Source: Acidobacteriota bacterium (GTDB lineage: Bacteria; Acidobacteriota; UBA4820; DSQY01). Taken from it: 34,944 bases of DNA. The notes beneath the pieces were generated by a model. The model ran no database searches. It was not told the DNA's origin and saw nothing but the letters and a program-made list of their open reading frames with translations. A program made the position numbers and the translations under genes. This document shows, piece after piece, positions 8,728 to 15,969 of the stretch (its first letter is position 1; the number at the start of each line of letters is the position of its first letter). The stretch is taken from positions 1 to 34,944 of the forward strand of contig JAKAJA010000001.1 of assembly GCA_021814085.1 (NCBI GenBank). Direction: 5' to 3'.

Positions 8728-9150
8728 CTATCGGATGGAAGAGCCGTCAGGAGGTAGTTCCCCTGGACGGGATGCACCGTTGAATATGTCCACGGCCGCC
8801 GTCAGCTGCTCGGCATAGAGACGAAGCGCCTTTATGCCGGCGGCCAGTTCGTTGACCTGCTGTTGTGTCAGGCAGTACCGCCCCTCCCCGTCCTGCGCTG
8901 GCAGGACCACATGAGGCGCCTGCGGCTTCGCGGGCACGGGGATGTGCGGGCAGACGGTGACGACGGCGGGCACCGGAGAATGCTGCACCGCACATCCGTT
9001 CATGGAGAGTGCAATGAGCGCTAGGCCTAGGCCAAATGCGCTCGCCGCGGCCACGCGGAGCATGAAGAGCAGCAACGCGCGCCCGTGCTGGCCAGGATGC
9101 AGGGGGCCGCGGGTGGCGGCCTTAGTCGTGAAAGAGGTCTGTGCCTTCAT
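8728..9150 (-). CDS. Putative outer-membrane spanin subunit (lipoprotein)
   Basis: 140 aa. A basic N-terminus is followed by a hydrophobic segment and a lipobox-like ALSMNGCAV, suggesting lipid attachment at the Cys and export. The mature part is Pro-rich, then helical (QQQVNELAAGIKALRLYAEQ). Its 5' end overlaps the end of the membrane coiled-coil gene (9122-9388) by 29 nt, the usual inner/outer spanin pairing that links inner and outer membranes during lysis. The long N-terminal extension before the signal is unusual, so an internal start closer to the signal is possible. Confidence 0.6.
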   Translation of the reverse strand: MKAQTSFTTKAATRGPLHPGQHGRALLLFMLRVAAASAFGLGLALIALSMNGCAVQHSPVPAVVTVCPHIPVPAKPQAPHVVLPAQDGEGRYCLTQQQVNELAAGIKALRLYAEQLTAAVDIFNGASRPGELPPDGSSIR

Positions 9151-9388
9151 GGGGTGTCTCCATCGGAGGTCGGTTGGCCTGAACCTCGGTCTGGGCCTCC
9201 TGCATCCTGGTTTCCAGGTCCATGGCCTGCTTCTGCGCCAGGACCGCCTTTTCCGCCGCTTCCGCCCGCACTTCCTGCCGGCCGAGATCCCGCGCCATCT
9301 GCTCAGCGCGCTCTTCTTTGCTCTTGCTCTTGCCGACGCCGAAGAGCCCGAGGAGCAGCTTGCCGATCACCGCCAGGAATTCAAACAT
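9122..9388 (-). CDS. Putative inner-membrane spanin subunit
   Basis: 88 aa. One N-terminal membrane segment (FEFLAVIGKLLLGLFGVG) is followed by a charged coiled coil (KSKSKEERAEQMARDL onward, about residues 20-70). This is the architecture of an i-spanin, with the coiled coil in the periplasm. GAGG lies 7 nt upstream of the ATG. It overlaps the lipoprotein gene and follows the holin-like and transglycosylase genes, completing a lysis cassette. The assignment rests on architecture and context. Confidence 0.6.
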   Translation of the reverse strand: MFEFLAVIGKLLLGLFGVGKSKSKEERAEQMARDLGRQEVRAEAAEKAVLAQKQAMDLETRMQEAQTEVQANRPPMETPHEGTDLFHD

Positions 9389-9389
9389 C

Positions 9390-10250
9390 TCAGAACCTCA
9401 GCCCGACCATGAGCTTGGTTTCGGGGAACGTCTTGTTCACGCCCTGGTACTGGGCATAGCGCACGTCCGCGATGACGGAGGCATACCAGTTGGACGCGAA
9501 CCAGTAGCGGGTTTCGATGCCGAGGAAGTAGGTCGCGGTCAGGGGCGCCCCGGCGATATTCGTGAGGCCGATGCCACCGATGGTGTTGACCGTGATGCTC
9601 TTGGCGTGTTCGTTCAGGTACGTGACCCAGCTTGAAGGAACTTCCGGCAGCGTGCCCGTGGCGAACGTCTTGAGCGTGTAGAGACAAGCAAAATCGAAGC
9701 CCCACAGACTGTGGCTGGACTTGGGGAGCTGGGGCACGAGGGGCTCCAGGAAGAGCGTGTCGTGGTAGGCGGAGACGCCCAGGGCCGCGTGGTCCGAGAT
9801 CCAGTAGTAGATATCGGCCTGGCCCATCACGTCGGAAGTGCTGAGGTTGAAGCCGTTGGTATCCGTGGCCGTCCAGAACATCTTGCCGCCGCCGATGCGG
9901 AACTCCCACTTGCCTTTCTCTCCGACCGTGGCGGGCGGGGCGGAAGACGGCGCCACCACGGGGGGCGCCGTAGGAGGCGCCTGGGCAAAGATGAACCCGG
10001 ACGCCAGCATGGCGATCACGAGGACCACCAGCACGTCCAGCCGCACGAAGCCCTTGTCATCGCCGGACTGGCCGGGCGCGGTGGTCGTGATGGTCCGCAG
10101 GAACGCGAACAGCCCGCCGATGAGGGCCACGATGATCCCCATGATGCGCGGGGGAATCGCGGCGATGACAGCCGGATCAGCGAAGGCCGCCGCCAGGGCG
10201 GGGATGATGACGAGTGTCGCTGCGATGAACGTCTTCCAACCTTTGAACAT
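9390..10250 (-). CDS. Holin-like N-terminus joined in frame to an outer-membrane-barrel-like protein
   Basis: 286 codons without a stop. Residues 1-55 hold two hydrophobic helices (FIAATLVIIPALAAAFA and IMGIIVALIGGLFAFL) resembling a small phage holin. Residues 69-90 look like a second signal peptide (LDVLVVLVIAMLASGFIFAQ) with an AQA cleavage-like site. A Pro-rich linker and a barrel-like domain with alternating aromatics follow, ending VGLRF as many outer-membrane barrels do. An internal GTG at 10046, with AAGG upstream, could start a separate 218-aa exported protein. AAGGAGG precedes the first ATG. Whether this is a fusion or two nested products is unresolved. The neighbouring lysis genes suggest a lysis or envelope role. 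Confidence 0.55.
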   Translation of the reverse strand: MFKGWKTFIAATLVIIPALAAAFADPAVIAAIPPRIMGIIVALIGGLFAFLRTITTTAPGQSGDDKGFVRLDVLVVLVIAMLASGFIFAQAPPTAPPVVAPSSAPPATVGEKGKWEFRIGGGKMFWTATDTNGFNLSTSDVMGQADIYYWISDHAALGVSAYHDTLFLEPLVPQLPKSSHSLWGFDFACLYTLKTFATGTLPEVPSSWVTYLNEHAKSITVNTIGGIGLTNIAGAPLTATYFLGIETRYWFASNWYASVIADVRYAQYQGVNKTFPETKLMVGLRF

Positions 10251-10261
10251 GGCTCGCCTCC

Positions 10262-10855
10262 TTATGGGGCCTCACCGATGCACAGGAACCGGGCATAGGT
10301 CACAACCCGGTCCACGTAATTAACGGTTTCCTGGGTGTTTGAGGCGCCGGTGATCGGGCCGAGGTAGGGCGCCACGCCAGCCCACTCCGAACATTTGCCG
10401 CCCGCCTTGTTGCACGCCAACCGCGCCCTGTTGATGTTCCCCTGTCCGGCGTTGTAACTCGCAAGGGCGAACCTCCAGCGCTCGTCCCAGGGGATGTCCA
10501 TGAAGAGGCGGCAATGCCCGAGGGCCTTGACCCCGCCGGTTGCGCGGGGCACGTTCACGGCGATGCCCATGAGGTAGGCCATCAGGGCCGTGCCATCCAT
10601 GACGTTGCCTTCGGGCTCGTAGGCGTCCACATCGTCGTCAATCCACTTGTCCGTCTCGGGCATGAGCTGCATCAGGCCCTTGGCGCCGCAGCGGGACCTC
10701 GCGTCGGGGTCGAGCCCGGACTCCTGGACGGCCTGCGCCTTGAGCCGCCGCCAGTCGAAGGAGAGCGAGCCAAAGAAGTCCGCGCGGGCCTGGACGAAGA
10801 GCTTGTCGAAGCGGCTGAAGTTCGGAAGCTGCATGATCTGTTCACGTGTGAGCAC
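10262..10855 (-). CDS. Lytic transglycosylase (SLT-type endolysin)
   Basis: 197 aa. It shows the goose-lysozyme/SLT pattern: catalytic-type Glu45 in AQAVQESGLDPDARS, then GAKGLMQLMPET and later SYNAGQGN and TQETVNYVDRV. The expected activity is cleavage of the peptidoglycan glycan strand. The GTG start at 10855 overlaps the upstream TAG by one base, and GGAGG lies 5 nt before it. No signal peptide is seen, so release through a holin would be needed. A virion-associated role is also possible. Neighbouring holin-like and spanin genes favour lysis. Confidence 0.85.
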   Translation of the reverse strand: MLTREQIMQLPNFSRFDKLFVQARADFFGSLSFDWRRLKAQAVQESGLDPDARSRCGAKGLMQLMPETDKWIDDDVDAYEPEGNVMDGTALMAYLMGIAVNVPRATGGVKALGHCRLFMDIPWDERWRFALASYNAGQGNINRARLACNKAGGKCSEWAGVAPYLGPITGASNTQETVNYVDRVVTYARFLCIGEAP

Positions 10856-11175
10856 TAGCGCCTCCCCTGTTGGATCGTGAGCAGGGTTCGGATGTCGGCG
10901 TGGATGCTCTCCAGCTGCACCTGGATGTTATCGATGCGCTTGTCCTGGGCGGCATCGGCGGCCATATGGTCATCGCGGTCCACCTTGCGCACGCGAAGGT
11001 CGAAAACCTCGGCCTTCACCTCCTGGATGGTTTTCCCTTGGGCCTCGATCATCCGCTGCAATTCAGCCTGGCTGATCTTCGACCCGCCCCAGCCGCCGCC
11101 GGCCCCGGAGATCCCGCACATCATGATGAGTAATGTCTTGTAGAAGCTGTCCCGGCGGCGCTCCGGTGCTGTCAT
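10855..11175 (-). CDS. Small membrane-anchored coiled-coil protein
   Basis: 106 aa. A short hydrophobic segment (TLLIMMCGISGAGGGWGG) follows a basic N-terminus. A coiled coil (AELQRMIEAQGKTIQEVKAE onward) runs to the end. It lies just upstream of the transglycosylase gene. It may be a second spanin-like or holin-accessory protein. GGGGGAG precedes the ATG at 11175. No specific family is recognised. Confidence 0.5.
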   Translation of the reverse strand: MTAPERRRDSFYKTLLIMMCGISGAGGGWGGSKISQAELQRMIEAQGKTIQEVKAEVFDLRVRKVDRDDHMAADAAQDKRIDNIQVQLESIHADIRTLLTIQQGRR

Positions 11176-11185
11176 GGACTCCCCC

Positions 11186-11869
11186 TTATTCCACGACCAC
11201 GCGCCAGGAGGCCCCGTGGGGGCTCACCTGCTTGTGGGTGGTATCGTTCAGATAAATGACCTGGATGGCGTAGTAATAGGTACCAGTTGTCTGCGTGTCC
11301 GTTGCGCTGCTAGCGCCGGATGCGTTGTCGCTGACAGTCGTCCAGGAGGCGAGCCCGTCGCTGGACCGCACCAGGCGATAACCCACGATTTCCGCTTGTG
11401 AGGGCAGCGGGGCCCACGAAACCTGGATGGCGCCAGCATTGTTGACGGCTACCGCGGGCGGCACCTCTCGCATGGTCGTCATGGAGATGGCCGGAGCCGG
11501 ATTGGTTGCGGCGAAGGACGCTGCGGCAACATAGGCCCGCTGGGTCACCAGGTTTGCTTCGGCGGTGTATTCCGCGACGACCACCAGCGTGGAACCATCT
11601 GGGGTAGAGAGGCCAAAGTCGCAAGGCGAATCAGCCACGCCGTATTGGGTGCCGTCCCAGTACAGCCGCCCGTGGTTAAACCCGCCGGTATAGGCAACCG
11701 TGCTGGCCGCCGCTTGCCACCCGCGCACCGAAGCAAACTGCCAGAGATTGCTGGGGAGTTCAGGCCCGCTTACGGTGAAGTGAAATCGGCCTGCCCCATT
11801 CTGGCAGTCTGCCCCCTTGAGAGGCAGGACGAGCGCCAACATGGCGAGCAGAAGTGCCGCGCGTCTCAC
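11186..11869 (-). CDS. Exported protein with C-terminal FN3-like domain
   Basis: 227 aa. A clear signal peptide (MRRAALLLAMLALVLPLKGA) is followed by a beta-rich domain. An FN3-like module then covers roughly residues 115-225 (GAIQVSWAPLPSQAEIVGYR, then TGTYYYAIQVIY). The GTG start at 11869 overlaps the upstream stop (GTGA). It belongs to a block of four consecutive genes with signal or anchor sequences between the tail-completion and lysis genes. The function is unknown. Surface display, adhesion or envelope modification are possibilities. Signal peptides are unusual for virion proteins. Confidence 0.55.
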   Translation of the reverse strand: MRRAALLLAMLALVLPLKGADCQNGAGRFHFTVSGPELPSNLWQFASVRGWQAAASTVAYTGGFNHGRLYWDGTQYGVADSPCDFGLSTPDGSTLVVVAEYTAEANLVTQRAYVAAASFAATNPAPAISMTTMREVPPAVAVNNAGAIQVSWAPLPSQAEIVGYRLVRSSDGLASWTTVSDNASGASSATDTQTTGTYYYAIQVIYLNDTTHKQVSPHGASWRVVVE

Positions 11870-12489
11870 GTCCTGTCTCCCAAATCGAAGGTAACTTCAG
11901 CGGCGTCGCTGAGAATGAAGTGATCCTTCGGGCCGCCCACCAACACCCCCCTCAGTAGGAACGTATGGGGCATCGCAGGCCCTGCCGTGGGGATAGACCC
12001 GGGCTGGCTCAGGATCACCTGCCCGTCACGGAGCATCTCGAACCGGACGATTGCGGATGGGTCCACGGCGGGGGCATCGATTGTAAGCGTGCTCAGCGTC
12101 TGGCCCTGGGCAAGGACGGGCTTGGGGAAGGGCACGGGCTGCAACTTCCCGATGGCACCGTCCGAAAGCTGAAACCTGAAGGCCACAACCTGGCCGGCGC
12201 CCTGGCCGTAGACGACCCAATCTCCAACCTGATACTGCGCGGGGATGGCCGCCTTGAACTGCCAGACATATACGTCTAGGTCTGCGAGATAGGAGACCTT
12301 CAGGGGCACCTCGAAATCGGAGGCGCCTACCGGGTAGGCCGTGAGTGCCGCCGAGCGGAATGCGAAGGAGGCGCTTGGCATCTGCCACGCCATCTTGACG
12401 ACCGGGGCCGCGGGCGCCTGGCCAAAGAGCGCGAGAACGGCCACCAGGCCGCAGGCCAGGCATAGAACGGGGATGAAGAGCTTGCGCAT
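11866..12489 (-). CDS. Exported beta-rich protein of unknown function
   Basis: 207 aa. The start MRKLFIPVLCLACGLVAVLA is a signal peptide or anchor, and FGQAPAAP offers a cleavage site. The rest is beta-rich, with blocks such as YQVGDWVVYGQGAGQVVAFR and IVRFEMLRDGQVILSQPG. The ATG at 12489 has GGAGG 5 nt upstream and begins 2 nt after the previous stop. No family is recognised. It shares export features and a close operon position with its two neighbours. Confidence 0.5.
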   Translation of the reverse strand: MRKLFIPVLCLACGLVAVLALFGQAPAAPVVKMAWQMPSASFAFRSAALTAYPVGASDFEVPLKVSYLADLDVYVWQFKAAIPAQYQVGDWVVYGQGAGQVVAFRFQLSDGAIGKLQPVPFPKPVLAQGQTLSTLTIDAPAVDPSAIVRFEMLRDGQVILSQPGSIPTAGPAMPHTFLLRGVLVGGPKDHFILSDAAEVTFDLGDRT

Positions 12490-12491
12490 GA

Positions 12492-13472
12492 CTACCTCCG
12501 CAGGGGCGCCGATGAGGCGCTGAAATCGCTCGTGGTGCCGTCCGCGAACAAGAGGCGGATGGCATAGAAGCAATACCAATCGGGCGTGATGGCGGTGATG
12601 TTGTCGGTGCCCTGAAGCGCCGTCGCCGAATAGGTGCCCACCAGTGTGCCGAGGTCGCTGCCCACGCCCTGGTTGGAGCGGTACAGCTGGATGGCGGTCA
12701 CGTTTCCCGCCACATCCTCTGGGGGCGCCGTCCAGCCCACCGTCACCACCTGGTTGACTCTGCCAAGCACCGTTGGGGCGGGGATGGACCGGGCGGTTAA
12801 GGATGTGAGCGTTTGGTCCGCGCTCCCCACCGTGGCCACCAGCCCCGCATAGAAGCCCTCATGGTCCACCGTGGACGGGTAAAGCTCGCCAGGGTTGCCC
12901 TGGGTGACGAGAGACGTGCCGGCGGGGGGCCTATTGGTAGGGAAGTTATACAGGTCGAAGAGGAATTGGGTGGACGAGCTGCGCGCCGCAACCATGCGCC
13001 AGGTATCATCGCGGCCGAGGATCCTCGCCATCGGGGAGAGCGTGAACTGCTCGCCGTTATCGACCGTCATGAGGCAGATCTGCGATTGGTCTCTGGGGAC
13101 GGCGAGGTGCTCGTTTCGCCAGGCTCGCGGCTCGAGCGGATGGGGCGGCGTGCGCCATACGGCATAGACCCGATAGAACTCGTTCACGGGCACGCCGAGA
13201 ACGGTGCGCGTAATGGCGCCCACATCGGTCCATGTGAGGTTGTTGGTGATGGCCACGATCTTCTCCGCCCTGAATTCCGGCTGCAGCACGCCGCGCGTGA
13301 CGATGTAGCCATAGGTGGTGGACGGGGCGGTTGTCCAGTTGAGCACGACGTCGTTGGCCGCCCGGGTAAGCATGAGCGTGGTGACTGGACGCGCCGGGGC
13401 CGTCAGGGGCGGAAGCCCCGCCCACGTGGCGACGGCGCACAGCGCCAGAAGGAAAACCACGGCGCGGCGCAT
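12492..13472 (-). CDS. Exported protein with two FN3-like domains
   Basis: 326 aa. The signal peptide MRRAVVFLLALCAVATWAG leads into an FN3-like module (NDVVLNWTTAPSTTYGYIVT) and a second one near the C-terminus (VTVGWTAPPEDVAGNVTAIQ). A central region carries WRMVAARSSSTQFLFDLYNF. The ATG at 13472 begins 1 nt after the preceding stop. FN3 modules in phages usually occur on tail-tip proteins, so a surface-binding role is plausible, but the signal peptide implies export from the cell. No catalytic motif was seen. Confidence 0.55.
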   Translation of the reverse strand: MRRAVVFLLALCAVATWAGLPPLTAPARPVTTLMLTRAANDVVLNWTTAPSTTYGYIVTRGVLQPEFRAEKIVAITNNLTWTDVGAITRTVLGVPVNEFYRVYAVWRTPPHPLEPRAWRNEHLAVPRDQSQICLMTVDNGEQFTLSPMARILGRDDTWRMVAARSSSTQFLFDLYNFPTNRPPAGTSLVTQGNPGELYPSTVDHEGFYAGLVATVGSADQTLTSLTARSIPAPTVLGRVNQVVTVGWTAPPEDVAGNVTAIQLYRSNQGVGSDLGTLVGTYSATALQGTDNITAITPDWYCFYAIRLLFADGTTSDFSASSAPLRR

Positions 13473-13473
13473 A

Positions 13474-13824
13474 TCAGTAGCTCGCCAGGATGCGAGGCGC
13501 GGAGCTGGACCCGGTAGCCTTCAGGTGCATCTTGCTCCACGGGATGTTGGTGGGTACTGACTCCGCCGGCTCCACAAAGAAGTCCGTGGCGGTGTCGATG
13601 GCAGTGTCCGTGAAATTCACGTAGAGCCTGCCCGTACCGTCGTTGACGATCATGGTCTGGCTGGCATGATAGCCCCCGGGGATGCTGAGCACCGTGTCCA
13701 CGGTCGTCAGCACCGTGGGGCGGAAGGCCACGCCCGTCAGCGGCGTGGTGCGGTAGGCGGCGGCCATCATGACCACCAGGAAAAGCACGAGGAGCGCGGC
13801 GAAGACCCAGGCACGGTTTCTCAT
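13474..13824 (-). CDS. Membrane-anchored small beta-rich protein
   Basis: 116 aa. The N-terminal hydrophobic segment WVFAALLVLFLVVMMAAAY has no obvious cleavage site, so it is likely an anchor. A beta-rich part (TMIVNDGTGRLYVNFTDTAI) follows. It starts at an ATG directly beside the stop of the DUF3168-like tail gene. It is the first gene of the exported block. No family is recognised. Confidence 0.45.
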   Translation of the reverse strand: MRNRAWVFAALLVLFLVVMMAAAYRTTPLTGVAFRPTVLTTVDTVLSIPGGYHASQTMIVNDGTGRLYVNFTDTAIDTATDFFVEPAESVPTNIPWSKMHLKATGSSSAPRILASY

Positions 13825-14214
13825 TCAAGCCTCCTTGACGACGCAGTGAAAGATCTGAACCAGGTGGAAATAATCCCCCTGGGGCATTTGCTGAGGAGGG
13901 TTACAGGTGATTCGGCGCAGGGGCTCGGGAAGGCCGTCCCGAATATCCTTCAGCCGCAGGCAATCCGTCACCTGGCCCTGGACGGAGAACGCCTCCTGCC
14001 AGCTCGTTGCGGAGTAGATGTCCACGGCCACGTCCGGTGTCGTAAAGGCCGGGTGGTTGGCATCCGATCCGCCGTTGAGCCGCAGGACGACGGCGGGCAC
14101 AAGGCCCGCCACATCGGCCCGGCTCACATAAATGCGCTCCCCCACTATCGCCGTCAGGCCCTCACTGGAGAGCAGCCGGGTACGTAGGGCGGCCAGGACG
14201 CGCCCGCTATCCAC
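13825..14214 (-). CDS. Tail completion protein, DUF3168-like
   Basis: 129 aa. A GTG start at 14214 is chosen because AAGGAGG lies 6 nt upstream. The remainder of the longer open frame is arginine/proline-rich and unlikely to be coding. The sequence (LTAIVGERIYVSRADVAG, then VDIYSATSWQEAFSVQGQV) resembles DUF3168/tail-terminator-like proteins that cap the tail for head joining. It overlaps the HK97 gp10-like gene by 8 nt, the usual neighbour. Confidence 0.65.
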   Translation of the reverse strand: MDSGRVLAALRTRLLSSEGLTAIVGERIYVSRADVAGLVPAVVLRLNGGSDANHPAFTTPDVAVDIYSATSWQEAFSVQGQVTDCLRLKDIRDGLPEPLRRITCNPPQQMPQGDYFHLVQIFHCVVKEA

Positions 14215-14680
14215 GGATCGCCTCCTTGATGGCGGCGCGGGCCGCGGCCTTGAGCGTATCGCGCCATTTCGGCGCGATGAGGTCATAGGCGGGCTTCATG
14301 AAAGGCTGGGGCCTGGTGCCCTTCATGTAGATCTTCCAGCGCACGGCCGCCTCGGCCTTGTCCAGCGCTTCCCCACTAAGGCCGAGCTTGCGCTGGAGAT
14401 ACTGGCGCAGCGCCCCGGGGGGCGGCATGTACTGCGCATGGCCAACCTCCGGGCCGGTGCCGTTCTCGATGTAGGGGCCATGCGGGGAGGTGCAGGTAAG
14501 GCGGGCGTGAAAGACCATGCCCTCCTGGATGCCCTGTCCATGGATCTGCGATTTGAGGCCGGGCGACGAGGCACCGTCAGGCGCCAGTTTCACGGCCTCC
14601 ACCTCCATGGCGAGGGCCGTCTTGTCGGCGGCGGCAAGAAAATGTGCTTCCATGGAGGCCTGAAGATTCGCCAGGCTCAT
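14207..14680 (-). CDS. HK97 gp10-like head-tail joining protein
   Basis: 157 aa. It shows the family features: a helical N-terminus, a central YIENGTGPEVGHAQYMPP segment and a C-terminal GTRPQPFMKPAYD motif. HK97 gp10-like proteins act at the head-tail interface or in tail maturation. The gene lies between the connector genes and the DUF3168-like gene, as in many siphophages, and overlaps the upstream connector by 4 nt (ATGA). Confidence 0.75.
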   Translation of the reverse strand: MSLANLQASMEAHFLAAADKTALAMEVEAVKLAPDGASSPGLKSQIHGQGIQEGMVFHARLTCTSPHGPYIENGTGPEVGHAQYMPPPGALRQYLQRKLGLSGEALDKAEAAVRWKIYMKGTRPQPFMKPAYDLIAPKWRDTLKAAARAAIKEAIRG

Positions 14681-15015
14681 GTAGCCTCCGCCCGGAGCAG
14701 CAGCCGCGTGAGCCCGTCGCCCATGAGGCTCGCTCGCCTGGATCGCGTCACGTTGCGGTAGACTTTCCCGCCGGCGGTGAGCGTCGCCGGGGGCACCAGG
14801 TCTTCGCAGGGGTCCGCCGTGAGGAAGACCGCCTCTACGTCCGTGCCGAGGCCCAGATCGCGCCAGCGGGAGATGGCTCGCACCGTGAGCAGGCCGGCGA
14901 TGGTGCGCGCGGCTTCCGTGTAGACGGGTTCACCGAGCGTGTTGGAGCTGCTCTGTGTGCGGGTGGCGATGATCGCCCGGTCGGTCATGTAATCCGCTTC
15001 CATGCCGATGTTCAC
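14677..15015 (-). CDS. Head-closure / head-tail adaptor-like protein
   Basis: 112 aa from a GTG at 15015 that overlaps the upstream stop (GTGA). An ATG at 15003 with AGGTGA 8 nt upstream is an alternative start. The product is mostly beta with a few helices (GLLTVRAISRWRDLGLGTDV, then VFLTADPCEDLVP). It is the right size and place for a head-closure (gp16/stopper-like) protein between connector and gp10-like genes. The role is inferred from synteny. Confidence 0.55.
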   Translation of the reverse strand: MNIGMEADYMTDRAIIATRTQSSSNTLGEPVYTEAARTIAGLLTVRAISRWRDLGLGTDVEAVFLTADPCEDLVPPATLTAGGKVYRNVTRSRRASLMGDGLTRLLLRAEAT

Positions 15016-15575
15016 CTGGCGCCCCGCCTGTACCGGAGGGTATCCAGCATGAGGGCCACGTCGCGGTCCATCTCGATCGGATCCAGGCTGATCGCATAGC
15101 CTTCGATGCTCTCGGACCGCACGCCCTCGGCGATACGCTCCCGCACTTTGTTGTGCCGAACTTTCCGGGAAGCCAGGCGGAGACAGGCCTCTTTCGCTTT
15201 CGAGGGCGGATCGGCATAGCCCCAGTCCACGGTGAGAGTGAAGATTTTCCCGAACCCCCACGCCACGGGCCTGACGACCACGCCATGTGAACGGACGCAG
15301 AGGGCGGCCACCTGGTCCGTGGTCCAGGCAACGCCGTCCTCAATCACCGCCGTGACGGCCCGGAGCGGATACGAGGGCAGCAGCAGGTCAACCCTGCCGC
15401 TGCCCAGCACCGTGACCGCCTCTTGGGGGTGATCGGAAAAGTCGCGCCTGCAGAAGGTGTTGATGTCCTCAGTGGCCTCATCGAGCTTGATCTGAGCCAC
15501 TTCCGAGGCAGGCAGGGTGGTGGCCCCGTCCGCTGCGAGTCTGGCAAGAAGATGTTCGACCGTCTCATATGACAT
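15012..15575 (-). CDS. Head-tail connector protein (gp6-like)
   Basis: 187 aa. An N-terminal helical region (YETVEHLLARLAADGATTLP) is followed by segments typical of gp6-like connectors: INTFCRRDF, LLLPSYPLRAVTAVIEDG and a long basic helix (EACLRLASRKVRHNKVRERI). These rings bind under the portal. It sits between capsid-region genes and the head-closure gene. A tandem ATTTGAAGGGG motif lies upstream. Confidence 0.6.
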   Translation of the reverse strand: MSYETVEHLLARLAADGATTLPASEVAQIKLDEATEDINTFCRRDFSDHPQEAVTVLGSGRVDLLLPSYPLRAVTAVIEDGVAWTTDQVAALCVRSHGVVVRPVAWGFGKIFTLTVDWGYADPPSKAKEACLRLASRKVRHNKVRERIAEGVRSESIEGYAISLDPIEMDRDVALMLDTLRYRRGAR

Positions 15576-15605
15576 CTCGACCCCCTGCCGGACCCGCCTT
15601 TAACC

Positions 15606-15626
15606 CCCTTCAAATCCCCTTCAAAT
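15606..15626 (-). repeat. Tandem ATTTGAAGGG repeat upstream of the connector gene
   Basis: On the plus strand CCCTTCAAAT occurs at 15606-15615 and 15617-15626, an 11-nt period. It lies 31-51 nt before the connector start, in a 131-nt gap. The ATTTGAA core also occurs in the phage right terminus. Possible protein binding site or internal promoter element; chance duplication is not excluded. Confidence 0.4.
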
Positions 15627-15700
15627 TCTTCCAAACGGGGTTGCCGGGGGTGTACTGGCCAAAAGCGCCACGCGTGGCTCTATGGCCTTCCTGGCGCGCC

Positions 15701-15719
15701 GGGGGCTCAACTGGCCCCC
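15701..15719 (-). other. GC hairpin overlapping the stop of the small capsid-region gene
   Basis: GGGGGC (15701-15706) pairs with GCCCCC (15714-15719), loop TCAACTG. The stop codon of the 66-aa gene lies in the loop (15707-15709). No T tract follows on the minus strand, so it is more likely an mRNA structure than a full terminator. Confidence 0.4.
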
Positions 15720-15907
15720 TGGCCCTCTTCGCCGTCCACTTCGGTGGGTTGCCCAACCACCACCCAGCGGCCATCCGCGCATGCCGCCTTGGCCGTCGCG
15801 GAGTCCACCTCCAGGGTATCGCCCTGGTTCATCTTCTTTTTGCCCGTCAGTTCGGACACTTCCCCGAGCGCTTTGAGCTTGATCGTAACCATCGTTTTCT
15901 TGGCCAT
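15707..15907 (-). CDS. Small protein downstream of the capsid gene
   Basis: 66 aa from MAKKTMVTIKLKALGEVSEL. The ATG at 15907 is preferred over the upstream in-frame start because the extension is Arg/Pro-rich and AAGGAG precedes the ATG. The product is basic at the start, with KKKMNQGDTLEV and a Cys. A small gene between the major capsid and connector genes could be a head completion or decoration protein. No family is recognised. Confidence 0.5.
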   Translation of the reverse strand: MAKKTMVTIKLKALGEVSELTGKKKMNQGDTLEVDSATAKAACADGRWVVVGQPTEVDGEEGQGAS

Positions 15908-15925
15908 GGGACACTCCTTGAGAGG

Positions 15926-15951
15926 GCGGGGGGCCATGCCGGGCCCCCCGC
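15926..15951 (-). terminator. GC-rich hairpin after the major capsid gene
   Basis: GCGGGGGGCC (15926-15935) pairs perfectly with GGCCCCCCGC (15942-15951), loop ATGCCG. It lies in the 62-nt gap after the capsid stop. There is no T tract on the minus strand. It is similar in kind and placement to the hairpin after the tail tube gene, suggesting partial termination or protection of the upstream mRNA 3' end. Confidence 0.55.
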
Positions 15952-15969
15952 TTGTGGAGGAGATGACGG

